Shown piece by piece: positions 1-7,938 of a stretch of DNA of 13,663 nt. Each line of letters starts with the position of its first letter. The first letter of the stretch is position 1. The stretch covers positions 1-13,663 of the forward strand of contig JALSMC010000191.1 of NCBI GenBank assembly GCA_026987995.1, written 5' to 3'. Made by a program: the position numbers and the translations under genes. Below the pieces are notes generated by a model, which saw nothing but the letters and a program-made list of their open reading frames with translations, was not told the origin of the DNA and ran no database searches. The stretch is from Sulfurimonas sp. Its GTDB lineage: Bacteria > Campylobacterota > Campylobacteria > Campylobacterales > Sulfurimonadaceae.

Positions 1-110
1 GTTTAAAAAAGATTATTTTACTACTAGACAAGAAGAAAAATCCTTTACTTATCCAGATTTCAAAACATTCTCTTAAAGAAATTCAAATACTATATCCTAA
101 TTTAAAATAA
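1..110 (+). other. possible 3' tail of an upstream gene (uncertain frame)
   Basis: Two + strand frames are open from the left edge: one closes with TAA at 74-76 and the other with TAA at 108-110. The second gives 35 residues ending in SLKEIQILYPNLK, which looks like a natural C terminus. The first gives 24 residues ending in YPDFKTFS. The tract is too short and AT-rich to choose between them, and neither is recognised as a family. No terminator hairpin is obvious before the next gene. Confidence 0.25.
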
Positions 111-170
111 TTTAATAATGTCATTTTTATTCTATATTCTTTAGGTATACTTTCAGTAAGAATATATTAC

Positions 171-197
171 AATCTTATCAATCTTATCAATCTTATC
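171..197 (+). repeat. three perfect tandem 9-bp repeats in the chemoreceptor leader
   Basis: AATCTTATC occurs three times head to tail (171-179, 180-188, 189-197). The array sits between AT-rich -10-like hexamers (TATACT at 146-151, TATATT at 163-168) and the AAAGG ribosome-binding site at 200-204. It therefore probably lies at the transcription start or in the 5' leader of the chemoreceptor gene. A repeat-number change there would alter leader length without shifting the coding frame. Confidence 0.85.
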
Positions 198-210
198 ACA
201 AAGGCTCTCA

Positions 211-2202
211 ATGTTTTTAAATACACTCAGTATACGAGTAAAACTTTTTTTAATCTTCATCATCCCAACACTTGCTCTTGTCTATCAGATAGGTACCGCT
301 GTTATGGAAAAAAACCGTGTTGTTAATGAGGTATATATCTTACAAGATGCCCTAGAATTATCTGTTAAGATGAGTAGTCTTGTTCATGAAACACAAAAAG
401 AACGTGGTGCTACAGCAGGTTTCCTTAGTTCTAAAGGTACGAAATTTGTAGACACACTCACTAATCAAAAATCTTCTACAAATACAAAATACCAAGAGTT
501 GACAAATAAAATTAATACTTACGATTTAGATACTCTTCCTCCTAAGTTTGTCTCCGAGTTACAAGAGGCGCTACAAAAATACAACAAAATAAACAGTATT
601 CGTATGCAAGTGCAGTCCTTAAGTATTTCCAAAAAAGATGCTATAAAATACTATACTGGTATTAATACATCATTTCTTGATGCCATAGCTCGTTTAGCAA
701 ATGAGGCGAGCATTGCACCTATAGTTAAAGAGCTTGATGCTTATGCAAATTTTTTATATTCTAAAGAGCGAGCAGGAATTGAGAGAGCTATAGGAAGTGC
801 TATATTTGGTGCTGCACACTCTTCAAATGCAGATGAAATAAAATTTAACTCTTTAATAGTTGAGCAAAGAAGCTTCTTAAAATCTTTTAAGATTTTATCA
901 ACTCAAGAAAGTATAGAGTCTTTTCAACAAACAGTTTCTGGTCCCATAGTAAATGATGTCAACAGGATGAGACAAGCTATTTTAAGTGAAAAAGAAGTTT
1001 CTAGTTTTAATATAGAAGCTTCTGACTGGTTTGCAACAATAACTAAAAAAATTAATCTACTCAAAAATGTTGAAGATGCATTGTCCATACACCTTATTGA
1101 TGATATAAAAGAAATTCATAGTACTGAACTAAATACTCTTATATATTTACTCATTATAAATATTCTTCTAGTACTGATTTCTGTTGTTATGGGATATATC
1201 ATATCACTCAATATTATAAAAGCATTAACTGAAATGAGTCGTGTTTCAAATGACTTAGCAACAGGAGACCTTACAGGAGTTATAAATGTTAATACACAAG
1301 ATGAGATAGGTCAAACTGCCGATGCTATGAACAACTTTATCAGTAGGGTTGAAGAGACCATAAGTGAAGCAAAAAACTCTAGTGATGAAAATGTAGCTAT
1401 ATCGCATCAGCTCTCAACAACAGCAGTAACTGTAGGACAACATGTTGAGGACTCTGTTGTTTTAGTATCAGAAGCTACCACTGAAACATCTAATATCCTC
1501 ACTACTATTATGAGTGCTATTGATGATGCCACAGAGAGTAAGAACGGAATCCTCAAAGCAAATGATACACTGAATGATGCCAAAAATGACATAGTCAACC
1601 TCACAACAAAGGTTCAAGAAACTGCAGAAAATGAAATAGATCTAGCACAAAAAATGGAGCAGGTTTCAAGTGAAACACAGCAAGTAAAAGATGTTTTAAC
1701 TGTCATATCAGACATTGCAGACCAAACAAACCTTCTTGCCCTTAATGCTGCCATAGAAGCTGCTCGAGCAGGAGAACATGGTCGTGGTTTTGCTGTTGTT
1801 GCTGATGAAGTTCGTAAACTCGCTGAACGTACACAAAAGTCATTATCTGAAATCAATGCTACTATAAATGTCATCGTTCAATCTATCAATGATTTAAGTG
1901 CACAGATGAGTATCGGAGCACAAGAGATAGAGCAGCTAGCAGTTGTAGCTTCTGATGTAGAGGGCAAGATAACTATAACAGCCCAAATAGTAAACCAAGC
2001 AGTTATAGCTTCTGATAAAACAGTTCAAGACTTTACTGTAACGGGTGATAGTGTTAAAACTATTGTTGTACATGTAGAAAAGATTAATGATATATCATCT
2101 GTTAATGCGAGAAATGTTGAAGAGATTGCATCTGCAGCTGACCATCTCAATGCTATGACTCAAGCCCTGCACGAAAAACTTGAAACTTTTACAACCAAAT
2201 AA
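211..2202 (+). CDS. methyl-accepting chemotaxis protein with NIT-type sensor domain
   Basis: Inner-membrane chemoreceptor of 663 residues that would signal to CheA/CheW. A first membrane helix (about residues 10-31) is followed by a roughly 275-residue helical periplasmic region. This region carries the hallmarks of the NIT (nitrate- and nitrite-sensing) domain: an [14 protein letters not shown] motif at about 59-72 and a second [11 protein letters not shown] motif near 185. A second membrane helix lies at about 309-335, then a HAMP domain (about 333-386). The cytoplasmic signalling hairpin contains the conserved tip [19 protein letters not shown] from residue 504, followed by [17 protein letters not shown]. 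The ATG at 211 has AAAGG six bases upstream. The C terminus lacks a clear CheR-docking xWxxF peptide, although it ends KLETFTTK. The gene overlaps cheB by 23 bases. The receptor class is certain, but the ligand (nitrate/nitrite) is only inferred from the domain type. Confidence 0.95.
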   Translation: MFLNTLSIRVKLFLIFIIPTLALVYQIGTAVMEKNRVVNEVYILQDALELSVKMSSLVHETQKERGATAGFLSSKGTKFVDTLTNQKSSTNTKYQELTNKINTYDLDTLPPKFVSELQEALQKYNKINSIRMQVQSLSISKKDAIKYYTGINTSFLDAIARLANEASIAPIVKELDAYANFLYSKERAGIERAIGSAIFGAAHSSNADEIKFNSLIVEQRSFLKSFKILSTQESIESFQQTVSGPIVNDVNRMRQAILSEKEVSSFNIEASDWFATITKKINLLKNVEDALSIHLIDDIKEIHSTELNTLIYLLIINILLVLISVVMGYIISLNIIKALTEMSRVSNDLATGDLTGVINVNTQDEIGQTADAMNNFISRVEETISEAKNSSDENVAISHQLSTTAVTVGQHVEDSVVLVSEATTETSNILTTIMSAIDDATESKNGILKANDTLNDAKNDIVNLTTKVQETAENEIDLAQKMEQVSSETQQVKDVLTVISDIADQTNLLALNAAIEAARAGEHGRGFAVVADEVRKLAERTQKSLSEINATINVIVQSINDLSAQMSIGAQEIEQLAVVASDVEGKITITAQIVNQAVIASDKTVQDFTVTGDSVKTIVVHVEKINDISSVNARNVEEIASAADHLNAMTQALHEKLETFTTK

Positions 2203-2761
2203 GTTAATTCTCATAGGTGCCTCCACAGGAGGGCCTAGTGATATTAAAAAAATCCTAAAATCACTTTCAGATAATTTCAATTCACCTATAATTATTGCAC
2301 AGCATATGGGCGATGAGTTTATCTCTTCGTTTGCTTCTCATATGAATGATAATACTCACCTAATGGTAAAAGTGGCACATAATAATGAAGTATTGAATTC
2401 TAATACTGTCTATATCGTATCAAAGCACTCTCGTATAATACAAGAAGACATTAAACTACTTTTTAAAATCACAACAGATTCTAAAGATATTTATAACCCC
2501 AATATTAATGCACTTTTTACTTCATGCTCTCATATTTCCCTTGAGATTGATATTTTAGCTTGTATACTGACAGGTATTGGCGATGATGGGGCTAAAGGTA
2601 TTGGAACTTTATGTGTAAGAAATGCTTCATGTATAGCAGCAAACGAAACAAGTTCTGCTGTGTATGGCATGCCACAGCGAGCCAAAGAAGTTTCAAAAGA
2701 TGTACAAGTTTTATCAATCCAAGAGATTATCAATACTATAAATAAATTTGGAGTAAATTAA
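2180..2761 (+). CDS. cheB: CheB-type chemoreceptor methylesterase without receiver domain
   Basis: Protein-glutamate methylesterase/deamidase that removes methyl groups from chemoreceptors, opposing CheR in adaptation. The 193 residues are just the catalytic domain. The nucleophile Ser15 lies in GASTGGP, His42 in AQHMGDEF and Asp136 in LTGIGDDG, matching the Ser-His-Asp triad of E. coli CheB. The N-terminal receiver domain of classical CheB is missing, as in C. jejuni CheB, so CheA cannot activate it by phosphorylation in the usual way. The start is TTG at 2180. An in-frame TGA at 2156-2158 leaves only eight codons between stop and TTG, with no ATG or GTG, and the domain's first strand (KLILIGAS) needs this N terminus. 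No clear ribosome-binding site precedes it, so translation is probably coupled to the overlapping receptor gene. Confidence 0.93.
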   Translation: MKLLQPNKLILIGASTGGPSDIKKILKSLSDNFNSPIIIAQHMGDEFISSFASHMNDNTHLMVKVAHNNEVLNSNTVYIVSKHSRIIQEDIKLLFKITTDSKDIYNPNINALFTSCSHISLEIDILACILTGIGDDGAKGIGTLCVRNASCIAANETSSAVYGMPQRAKEVSKDVQVLSIQEIINTINKFGVN

Positions 2762-3549
2762 TGTTTGATTTTTTTAAAGTACAAAAAGTTTCGCATGAGT
2801 CTACAAAAATAGTGTTAGCAAAAGACTTTGAGAATATACCAGCTATATCTTCATACTTTAAAAATAGTACCGGAATTGATTTTGAGGATCAAAAAATCAT
2901 TTTTAAAAGCAAGGTCACAAGTTTTTGCAGAACACATAAAATTTCTAGTTTTGCCACCTGTTTAGAACACATACAAAGTGACAGTACTTTGCGACAAGAA
3001 CTGATTGATTACCTCACAACAAATGAAAGTTATTTTAACAGAGAACTCCATCAGATAGAAGAACTTACTCAAAAAATAAAATCATCATCAAAAAATGTAA
3101 AAATTCTTTGTGCTCCTTCATCTCATGGTGAAGAACCATACAGTATAGTTATAGCTTTGCTATCAGCAGGGATTCAAGAAAGTAGGTTTCATGTTACAGG
3201 TATAGATATATCTTTAGATGCGATTCATAGTGCTCAAAAAGCTGTTTATAATGAAAAAGCTGTACGAAACTTATCTCAAGACATCAGAAAAAAATATTTT
3301 ACAAAAGAAGAAGATAAGTATCATCTAAACCAAGCAATAAAAGACAAAGTAACTTTTATGTGTATCAATATATTTGAGAGTGAATTTCAGAAGTTGCAGA
3401 AGTTTGATTATATATTTTCAAGAAATATGTTGATTTACTTTGACACGAAAACAAGACTCAAAGCACAGAGTTTATTTAAATCTCATCTTGTTGATGAAAA
3501 TGAAGAAATTTATTATGGACATGCAGATTTAACACATTTACATCATTAA
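2761..3549 (+). CDS. cheR: CheR-type chemoreceptor methyltransferase
   Basis: S-adenosylmethionine-dependent methyltransferase that methylates receptor glutamates, 262 residues, close to the family length. An N-terminal helical CheR domain (about 22-95) ends in TTNESYFNRE, equivalent to the TTNxTxFFRE motif. The SAM-binding domain follows, with APSSHGEEPYSI (about 118-129), GIDIS (147-151), DYIFSRNMLIYFD (216-228) and a terminal YYGHADL in place of the usual GHSE strand. Its ATG overlaps the cheB stop by one base (TAATG), so the two enzymes should be made in a coupled fashion. The motif SSHGEE replaces the more common ASTGEE, and the N-terminal basic patch is modest. The gene ends two bases before the stop of the converging minus-strand gene, with no terminator visible between them. 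Confidence 0.95.
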   Translation: MFDFFKVQKVSHESTKIVLAKDFENIPAISSYFKNSTGIDFEDQKIIFKSKVTSFCRTHKISSFATCLEHIQSDSTLRQELIDYLTTNESYFNRELHQIEELTQKIKSSSKNVKILCAPSSHGEEPYSIVIALLSAGIQESRFHVTGIDISLDAIHSAQKAVYNEKAVRNLSQDIRKKYFTKEEDKYHLNQAIKDKVTFMCINIFESEFQKLQKFDYIFSRNMLIYFDTKTRLKAQSLFKSHLVDENEEIYYGHADLTHLHH

Positions 3550-3551
3550 AT

Positions 3552-3863
3552 CTAGTCGTCATCCTCATCATCAAACATACCTTCCATTTCTATAACTTTA
3601 GGTTTTGCTTTAACAGCAGTCATTTCACTAATATCATCAGGAGAGATACTAATTGCCATTGCTACAAAAGCGGCTAAAGCATTATCATCTACAATCTCTT
3701 GACAAGTCTCAGAAGTATTATAAATAGTCAGTATCTTGTTTTCAAACAATATATCTTTCGTTTGAATCCCTAGTTCTGCGGCTATAACATACAAGTCAGG
3801 GCGTATGAGGGAAATCCCCTCAACTTTCATTGAAAAACCTGTTCTGTTATCTGGGATTATCAT
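3552..3863 (-). CDS. hypothetical protein with acidic tail, coupled to argS
   Basis: 103-residue protein that I do not recognise. The first 45 or so residues look like a compact beta/alpha domain (MIIPDNRTGFSMKVEGISLIRPDLYVI start). A helical stretch around NALAAFVAMAIS follows, and the protein ends in an acidic tail FDDEDDD. No signal peptide, membrane helix or cysteine-metal motif is visible. Its ATG directly abuts the argS stop (TAA-ATG) and has a GAGG ribosome-binding site eight bases upstream inside argS, so it is a genuine, translationally linked last gene of the argS operon. A function in or near translation would be a guess from position only. Confidence 0.75.
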   Translation of the reverse strand: MIIPDNRTGFSMKVEGISLIRPDLYVIAAELGIQTKDILFENKILTIYNTSETCQEIVDDNALAAFVAMAISISPDDISEMTAVKAKPKVIEMEGMFDDEDDD

Positions 3864-5462
3864 TTATGCTTCCTCTGCTTTAACCATATGGTCTTTAGCT
3901 TCTATGCCCATCAAAGAGAGTCCCGTTTTGATACTTAATGCCACTACTAAAAGAAGTTTGAGTAGTTTAGCTTCATCAGGGGTTCCTATCATGCGAACAT
4001 CATAGTAAAACTTATGTAGCGATGCTGCTAATGATTTTAAATAATCAGGAAGCTTTTGTACTTGACGTGAGTTAAAAGCATCTTCCACAACTTCAGGAAG
4101 TAAAAGTGCATCAAAAAGAAGTGTATCTGCATTTTCTCCTAAGTTTTTCAAACTAGCGCTGTTAATATCTTCACCAGATACAGTCGCTTTAGAAAGTAGT
4201 GTTTGAATCCTAGCATGTGCATACTGAATATAAAAAATAGGGTTTGAGCTATCTTGCTTTTTAAACTCAGCAAGGTCAAACTCTAACGCAGTGTCAGACT
4301 TCTTTGAAGCAAAGATAAAACGAAGGGCATCAGAACCTATCTCTTCAACGATGTCACTCATCAGTATAACATTACCCGCACGTTTACTCATTTTGTACGG
4401 CTCACCATCTTTAAGAAGTGAAACCATTTGAGCTAGAAGCACTTCAAGCTTGTTTGAGTCATAACCCAAAAAGTCAATCGCTGCGTTTACTCTCGGGATA
4501 TAACCATGATGGTCAGCTCCCCAAATGTTTATGTACTGATCGTAGCCACGTTCAAACTTCTGGTTATGGTAAACTATGTCACCTGCTAAGTAAGTAGGAC
4601 GACCATCATCACGAACAACAACTCTGTCATGATCATCACCTTTAGACTCAGACTTTATCCAAAGTTTTTCTTCTTTTTTATAGACATTGTCGCCCATCTT
4701 TTTCATAACACGATCCCAGTCTTTATAAAGACCAGACTCATTTACAAAAGTATCAAAGTGGATGTTAGTTGCAGCTAAAGTATCTACTACTATATCCATA
4801 ACGCCATCTTTTGCCCAGAGTGCTAGCTCTTTATAGCGAGACTCATCAGAGAATATCTCTACACCAAATTTTTCTATAGCACCCTTAGCTAAACCCTCTA
4901 GGTACTCACCACGATAATAAGATTCAGGATATTCAACACTCTCTTTTAAGATGTTTTCTCTTGCATATAGGGCTATAGAGAGACCAAGTAGGTCTATCTG
5001 ATTTCCAGCATCATTTACATAGTACTCAGCAGTTATATCATAGCCTAAGTGTTTTGCTAAACGGTAAAGTGTATCACCATAAACAGCACCACGAGCATGA
5101 CCTATGTGAAGTGGTCCTGTTGGGTTTGCTGATACAAATTCTAAAAGTATTTTTTGATTTTTTTCTTGCTTGGCAAAGTCGGATGGATTATCCAATGCCC
5201 ATGAAGCATACTCAGCTAAAAAGCTCTCACTCAAACGAAAGTTCAAGTAACCTTTTACTGATTCAACACTTGAGAACTCTTCATACTCACCAAAAGATGA
5301 AGCGATTTCTTCCGCAATCACCATAGGAGATTTACGAAGTTCTTTAGCAAGTGAAAAAGCGATAGGAGTAGCAAAGTGACCAAAAGAACGATCCCTAGGT
5401 TTTTCTAAAACAACCTCACGACCCAGTTTTTCACGCAAAAGCGCCGATACACGTTGTTTCAA
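3864..5462 (-). CDS. argS: arginyl-tRNA synthetase
   Basis: Class I aminoacyl-tRNA synthetase that charges tRNA-Arg in the cytoplasm. The 532 residues show the N-terminal Arg-tRNA additional domain (about 1-85, with RDRSFGHFATPIAFSLAKELRK). The HIGH motif is at 119-122 in PTGPLHIGHARGAVYGD and WGADHHGYIPR is near 314. The KMSK motif is at 357-360 (PYKMSKRAGN), and the DALR anticodon-binding domain extends to the C terminus. The start is TTG at 5460-5462, four bases after the tatA stop. Upstream in frame there is no ATG, GTG or other TTG before a stop codon, so TTG is the only reasonable start. A weak AGAAG inside the end of tatA may act as ribosome-binding site. The gene sits between tatA and the acidic-tailed unknown in one minus-strand operon. 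Confidence 0.97.
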   Translation of the reverse strand: MKQRVSALLREKLGREVVLEKPRDRSFGHFATPIAFSLAKELRKSPMVIAEEIASSFGEYEEFSSVESVKGYLNFRLSESFLAEYASWALDNPSDFAKQEKNQKILLEFVSANPTGPLHIGHARGAVYGDTLYRLAKHLGYDITAEYYVNDAGNQIDLLGLSIALYARENILKESVEYPESYYRGEYLEGLAKGAIEKFGVEIFSDESRYKELALWAKDGVMDIVVDTLAATNIHFDTFVNESGLYKDWDRVMKKMGDNVYKKEEKLWIKSESKGDDHDRVVVRDDGRPTYLAGDIVYHNQKFERGYDQYINIWGADHHGYIPRVNAAIDFLGYDSNKLEVLLAQMVSLLKDGEPYKMSKRAGNVILMSDIVEEIGSDALRFIFASKKSDTALEFDLAEFKKQDSSNPIFYIQYAHARIQTLLSKATVSGEDINSASLKNLGENADTLLFDALLLPEVVEDAFNSRQVQKLPDYLKSLAASLHKFYYDVRMIGTPDEAKLLKLLLVVALSIKTGLSLMGIEAKDHMVKAEEA

Positions 5463-5466
5463 AGGG

Positions 5467-5697
5467 TTATGCTTCTGTTTTTGTTTTTGGAGCTTCTGTA
5501 GATGCTACTTCTTCTGAACTTTCAACTTTTTTAGGCTCATCTGATGCGATCTCTTCTTCAACATCTTTCATTTCATTTTTAAAGTTTTTGATTCCCTTAC
5601 CAAAGCCTTTTGCTAAGTCAGGTATTTTTTTCGCTCCAAAAAGTAAAACGATTATTCCGAAAATTATTACTAGTTCTGTTGTACCAGGCATTCCCAT
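5467..5697 (-). CDS. tatA: twin-arginine translocase subunit TatA
   Basis: Pore-forming component of the Tat pathway for exporting folded proteins across the inner membrane. The 76 residues show a short N-terminal membrane helix ([20 protein letters not shown], residues 7-26), the Phe-Gly hinge, the amphipathic helix [17 protein letters not shown], and a disordered acidic/lysine tail. No TatB-like extended coiled coil is present, so TatA rather than TatB is the better call. AAGGA precedes the ATG by about eight bases. The gene lies between gmk and argS, the order I recall from H. pylori and C. jejuni. tatB and tatC are not in this window. A second Met at residue 3 is an alternative start. Confidence 0.93.
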   Translation of the reverse strand: MGMPGTTELVIIFGIIVLLFGAKKIPDLAKGFGKGIKNFKNEMKDVEEEIASDEPKKVESSEEVASTEAPKTKTEA

Positions 5698-5724
5698 ACT
5701 GTATATCCTTGTTTAAAATTAATT

Positions 5725-5741
5725 TTGAGATTATAACTCAA
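5725..5741 (-). promoter_or_regulatory. candidate internal promoter for tatA-argS within a small inverted repeat
   Basis: The 82-base gmk-tatA gap contains a perfect TATAAT on the minus strand (5730-5735), set inside the arms TTGAG/CTCAA (5725-5729 and 5737-5741). A start about seven bases downstream would give a leader near 25 nt before the tatA ATG. No good -35 box is seen, which is usual for sigma70 promoters in Campylobacterota. The symmetric arms could be an operator or chance. Confidence 0.4.
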
Positions 5742-5779
5742 TTTTACTGTAAATTCTCTTATCAGAAAATTTTCGTCTC

Positions 5780-6406
5780 TTATTCTTCTATATCTTCCCA
5801 TCTTTGCACAAATTCATTTATTTTAATATGTGGAATCTTAAGTCTTGCAGTCAAGGCTATCTGTTTAAGCACTTTTGCCGCTACATCTAAGTCATCATTT
5901 ATCACTATAAAATCATACTCAGATGTTCTTTGTATCTCACGACGTGCTACTTGAATACGCCCCTCAATAATTTCTTTTGAATCTGTTGAGCGTTTTTCTA
6001 AACGTCTTTTTAACTCAGAGAGTGTTGGAGGTGTAATAAAGATAGAGGTTGTAATATCCCCAAGTCTATTCTTAACAGCCATATTTCCTTGAACATCTAT
6101 GTCAAAAATAACAAGTTTTCCTTCTGACAGAGCTTGACGAACAGGATGCAAAGAAGTTCCATAGTAGTTTCCGTGTACAGTTGCATACTCTAAGAAGTTA
6201 TCTGCTTCTATATCTTTGACAAACTCTTCTTTACTTACAAAGTGGTAATCTACACCCTCTGCTTCACCCTTTCTCATAGGTCGAGTTGTTGTAGATAATG
6301 AGAAATAATAATCCCCTATCTCATCTGATATTTTATTTATTAGTGAACTTTTTCCTGCTCCACTCGGTCCTGAAAGAACAAGAACTACTCCGTTATGTTC
6401 TATCAC
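5780..6406 (-). CDS. gmk: guanylate kinase
   Basis: Converts GMP plus ATP to GDP plus ADP in purine nucleotide salvage and synthesis. The 208 residues are of standard length. The P-loop GPSGAGKS is at 13-20, the GMP-binding STTTRPMRKGEAEGVDYHFV block at about 38-57, EYATVHGNYYGT follows it, and DIDVQGN is the Walker B region. RRLEKRSTDSKEIIEGR corresponds to the lid. The start is GTG at 6404-6406, overlapping the TAG of the upstream Glu-rich gene by one base (TAGTG). It has a strong AGGAGA ribosome-binding site six bases upstream, which fixes this start and implies coupled translation. Confidence 0.96.
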   Translation of the reverse strand: MIEHNGVVLVLSGPSGAGKSSLINKISDEIGDYYFSLSTTTRPMRKGEAEGVDYHFVSKEEFVKDIEADNFLEYATVHGNYYGTSLHPVRQALSEGKLVIFDIDVQGNMAVKNRLGDITTSIFITPPTLSELKRRLEKRSTDSKEIIEGRIQVARREIQRTSEYDFIVINDDLDVAAKVLKQIALTARLKIPHIKINEFVQRWEDIEE

Positions 6407-7881
6407 TAACTATCTCCTAATGTAATGTTGATACTAATTTTCATACCCTTCATAGAAGCTGCTACATTTTTATCACTCAGTGCAGCGAGAAGATTTTTTA
6501 GTGCTTCAACACCACTATTTTCCTCTACTGCAATCTCTTCATCAACTACTGCTACTTCTTCATTAACTTCATCTTCAGCTAATGCTTCTACAGGCTCTTC
6601 TTCTTCTTGGAAATCTTCAACTTCTGCTTCAGCTTCAACTTCTGCTTCAGCTTCAACTTCTTCTTCTGTTTCATCTATCTCTTCACCCATTGCAAGCTTT
6701 ATATCTTTACTCGTTAAAGAGTCCAAATCACCTGAAACAATGTCTAAAAGTGTCTCTTCATCTATTTCACTCTCTAACTCTTCTTCACTCAAGTCATCTA
6801 CAGCATTTTCTATCTGTGAAGCAATATCAAGATCAGCCTCTTCTTCAATTTCTTCTTCAATTTCTTCTTCAATTTCTTCTTCAAGTTCTGGTTCTTGTTC
6901 TGGTTCTTCTACTTCAGACACTTCTTCAACTTCTGATTCTTCTTCAATTTCAGGCTCTTCTTCAGCTTCAATTTCTTCTTCAAGTTCTGGTTCTTGTTCT
7001 GGTTCTTCTACTTCAGACACTTCTTCAACTTCTGCTTCAGGCTCAGATTCTTTTTCAACTTCTTCTTCTTCAGGCTCAGACTCTTCTTCAACTTCTACTT
7101 CTTCTTCAAGAATCAACTCTTCTTCAAGCTTAGGTTCATCTTCAAGAATCAATTCTTCTTCATCTTCAGACTCTTCTTCAGGTTCATCTTCAAGAATCAA
7201 TTCTTCTTCGTCTTCAGATTCTTCTTCTAAAACTAATTCTTCAAGATCTTCTTCTTCATCAAGATTTATATCCATTTCTGTTTCTTCAAGTAAATCTTTT
7301 ACTTTTTGTGCTTCCTCATCATCTAAAACACTTTCACCAGAACTATCATCTTCTAAATCCTCAAGACTTAACTCTTCATCGAGGTCTTCAAGTTCCTCTA
7401 GTCCATCGAGCTCTTCAAGTTCATCTTCTAAACCATCCAGTTCTTCTAAATCCTCTAGTTCTTCTATCTCACCTAAGTCTTCTAGCTCTGCTAGAACTTC
7501 TTCTTCTCCAACAGCTTCATCAACAGCACTATCTTCTTCTAACACACTGATGTCAATTTCATCAGATTCTTTACTAAACACAGAAAAAAGTTCCACTAAG
7601 TCTGTCGGTAAAAATGGTTTTTTGAGTATTTTAGTAAAGCCATCTACCTCTTGGGCATCACGAGAACATATATAAAGTGATGTAGAGTAGGTAACTTTTT
7701 CATTGAGTTGCATATACAATGAATCACTATAAAGTGTGTCATCTATAACTACTAAATCATAAGTAGTAGATTCTATAGCATCTAAAGATTCAACAACTTC
7801 AAGATTATCAGAGGTTTTTTGAGCACTAAGTGTAACAAGTTTATTTACGACAGGATTGTCATTTATGAGTAAAATATTCAC
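6406..7881 (-). CDS. glutamate-rich protein with receiver-like N-terminal domain
   Basis: 491-residue, extremely acidic protein. Residues 1-105 look like a divergent response-regulator receiver domain: ILLINDNP (Asp8), DLVVIDD (Asp47/48), YICS (Ser73) and KKPF (Lys88-Pro89) match the acidic pocket, phospho-acceptor, Ser/Thr and Lys positions of CheY-like folds. Residues from about 106 to 440 are low-complexity Glu/Asp/Leu/Val repeats, probably disordered or extended helix. The last 35 residues (EALKNLLAALSDKNVAASMKGMKISINITLGDS) are ordinary sequence and likely a conserved terminal module. The start is GTG at 7879-7881 with AAGGA six bases upstream. Position between fliR and gmk matches the 'highly acidic protein' Cj1178c of C. 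jejuni and the 'poly E-rich protein' HP0322 of H. pylori as I remember them. Function is not established; the neighbour fliR suggests a flagellar or polar role. Confidence 0.85.
   Translation of the reverse strand: MNILLINDNPVVNKLVTLSAQKTSDNLEVVESLDAIESTTYDLVVIDDTLYSDSLYMQLNEKVTYSTSLYICSRDAQEVDGFTKILKKPFLPTDLVELFSVFSKESDEIDISVLEEDSAVDEAVGEEEVLAELEDLGEIEELEDLEELDGLEDELEELDGLEELEDLDEELSLEDLEDDSSGESVLDDEEAQKVKDLLEETEMDINLDEEEDLEELVLEEESEDEEELILEDEPEEESEDEEELILEDEPKLEEELILEEEVEVEEESEPEEEEVEKESEPEAEVEEVSEVEEPEQEPELEEEIEAEEEPEIEEESEVEEVSEVEEPEQEPELEEEIEEEIEEEIEEEADLDIASQIENAVDDLSEEELESEIDEETLLDIVSGDLDSLTSKDIKLAMGEEIDETEEEVEAEAEVEAEAEVEDFQEEEEPVEALAEDEVNEEVAVVDEEIAVEENSGVEALKNLLAALSDKNVAASMKGMKISINITLGDS
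6615..6661. repeat. 18-bp tandem repeat inside the Glu-rich gene
   Basis: Two exact copies of CTTCAACTTCTGCTTCAG (6615-6632, 6633-6650) plus 11 bases of a third. They encode EVEAEA hexapeptides on the minus strand. The unit is a multiple of three, so copy-number changes keep the frame. Confidence 0.9.
6840..6884. repeat. 12-bp tandem repeat inside the Glu-rich gene
   Basis: Three exact copies of CTTCTTCAATTT (6840-6851, 6852-6863, 6864-6875) and a partial fourth. They encode repeated EEIE on the minus strand. The array is all-pyrimidine on the + strand apart from the AA pair of each unit. Confidence 0.9.
6867..7034. repeat. 69-bp exact direct repeat inside the Glu-rich gene
   Basis: Bases 6867-6935 and 6966-7034 are identical, offset by 99 bases (33 codons). 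They encode two copies of a block containing EVSEVEEPEQEPELEEEI. Identity at silent positions indicates a recent duplication or gene-conversion event rather than only selection for acidic residues. Confidence 0.92.
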
Positions 7882-7907
7882 GAATATTCCTTGAGGGTTG
7901 TATATTG

Positions 7908-7913
7908 ATTATA
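7908..7913 (-). promoter_or_regulatory. candidate -10 element for the Glu-rich gene
   Basis: A perfect minus-strand TATAAT lies in the 57-base gap after fliR. It would place a start near 7901, about 20 bases before the GTG and just upstream of the AAGGA ribosome-binding site. No -35 match is evident. The gap is AT-rich, so chance occurrence is possible. Confidence 0.4.
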
Positions 7914-7938
7914 TTGCTATTATTGTATCTAAATAAAA

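Noticed and set aside
2180..2202. Programmed frameshift fusing receptor and CheB
   Set aside because: No slippery heptamer was evident in the overlap, and a TTG start with translational coupling explains the arrangement more simply.
5054..5326. 90-codon + strand ORF inside argS
   Set aside because: Shadow of the highly conserved argS coding sequence, with no ribosome-binding site.
6425..7675. 416-codon serine-rich + strand ORF and shorter Leu- and Phe-rich + strand ORFs
   Set aside because: They are antisense readings of GAA/GAG codons of the Glu-rich gene. No ribosome-binding site or natural protein composition.
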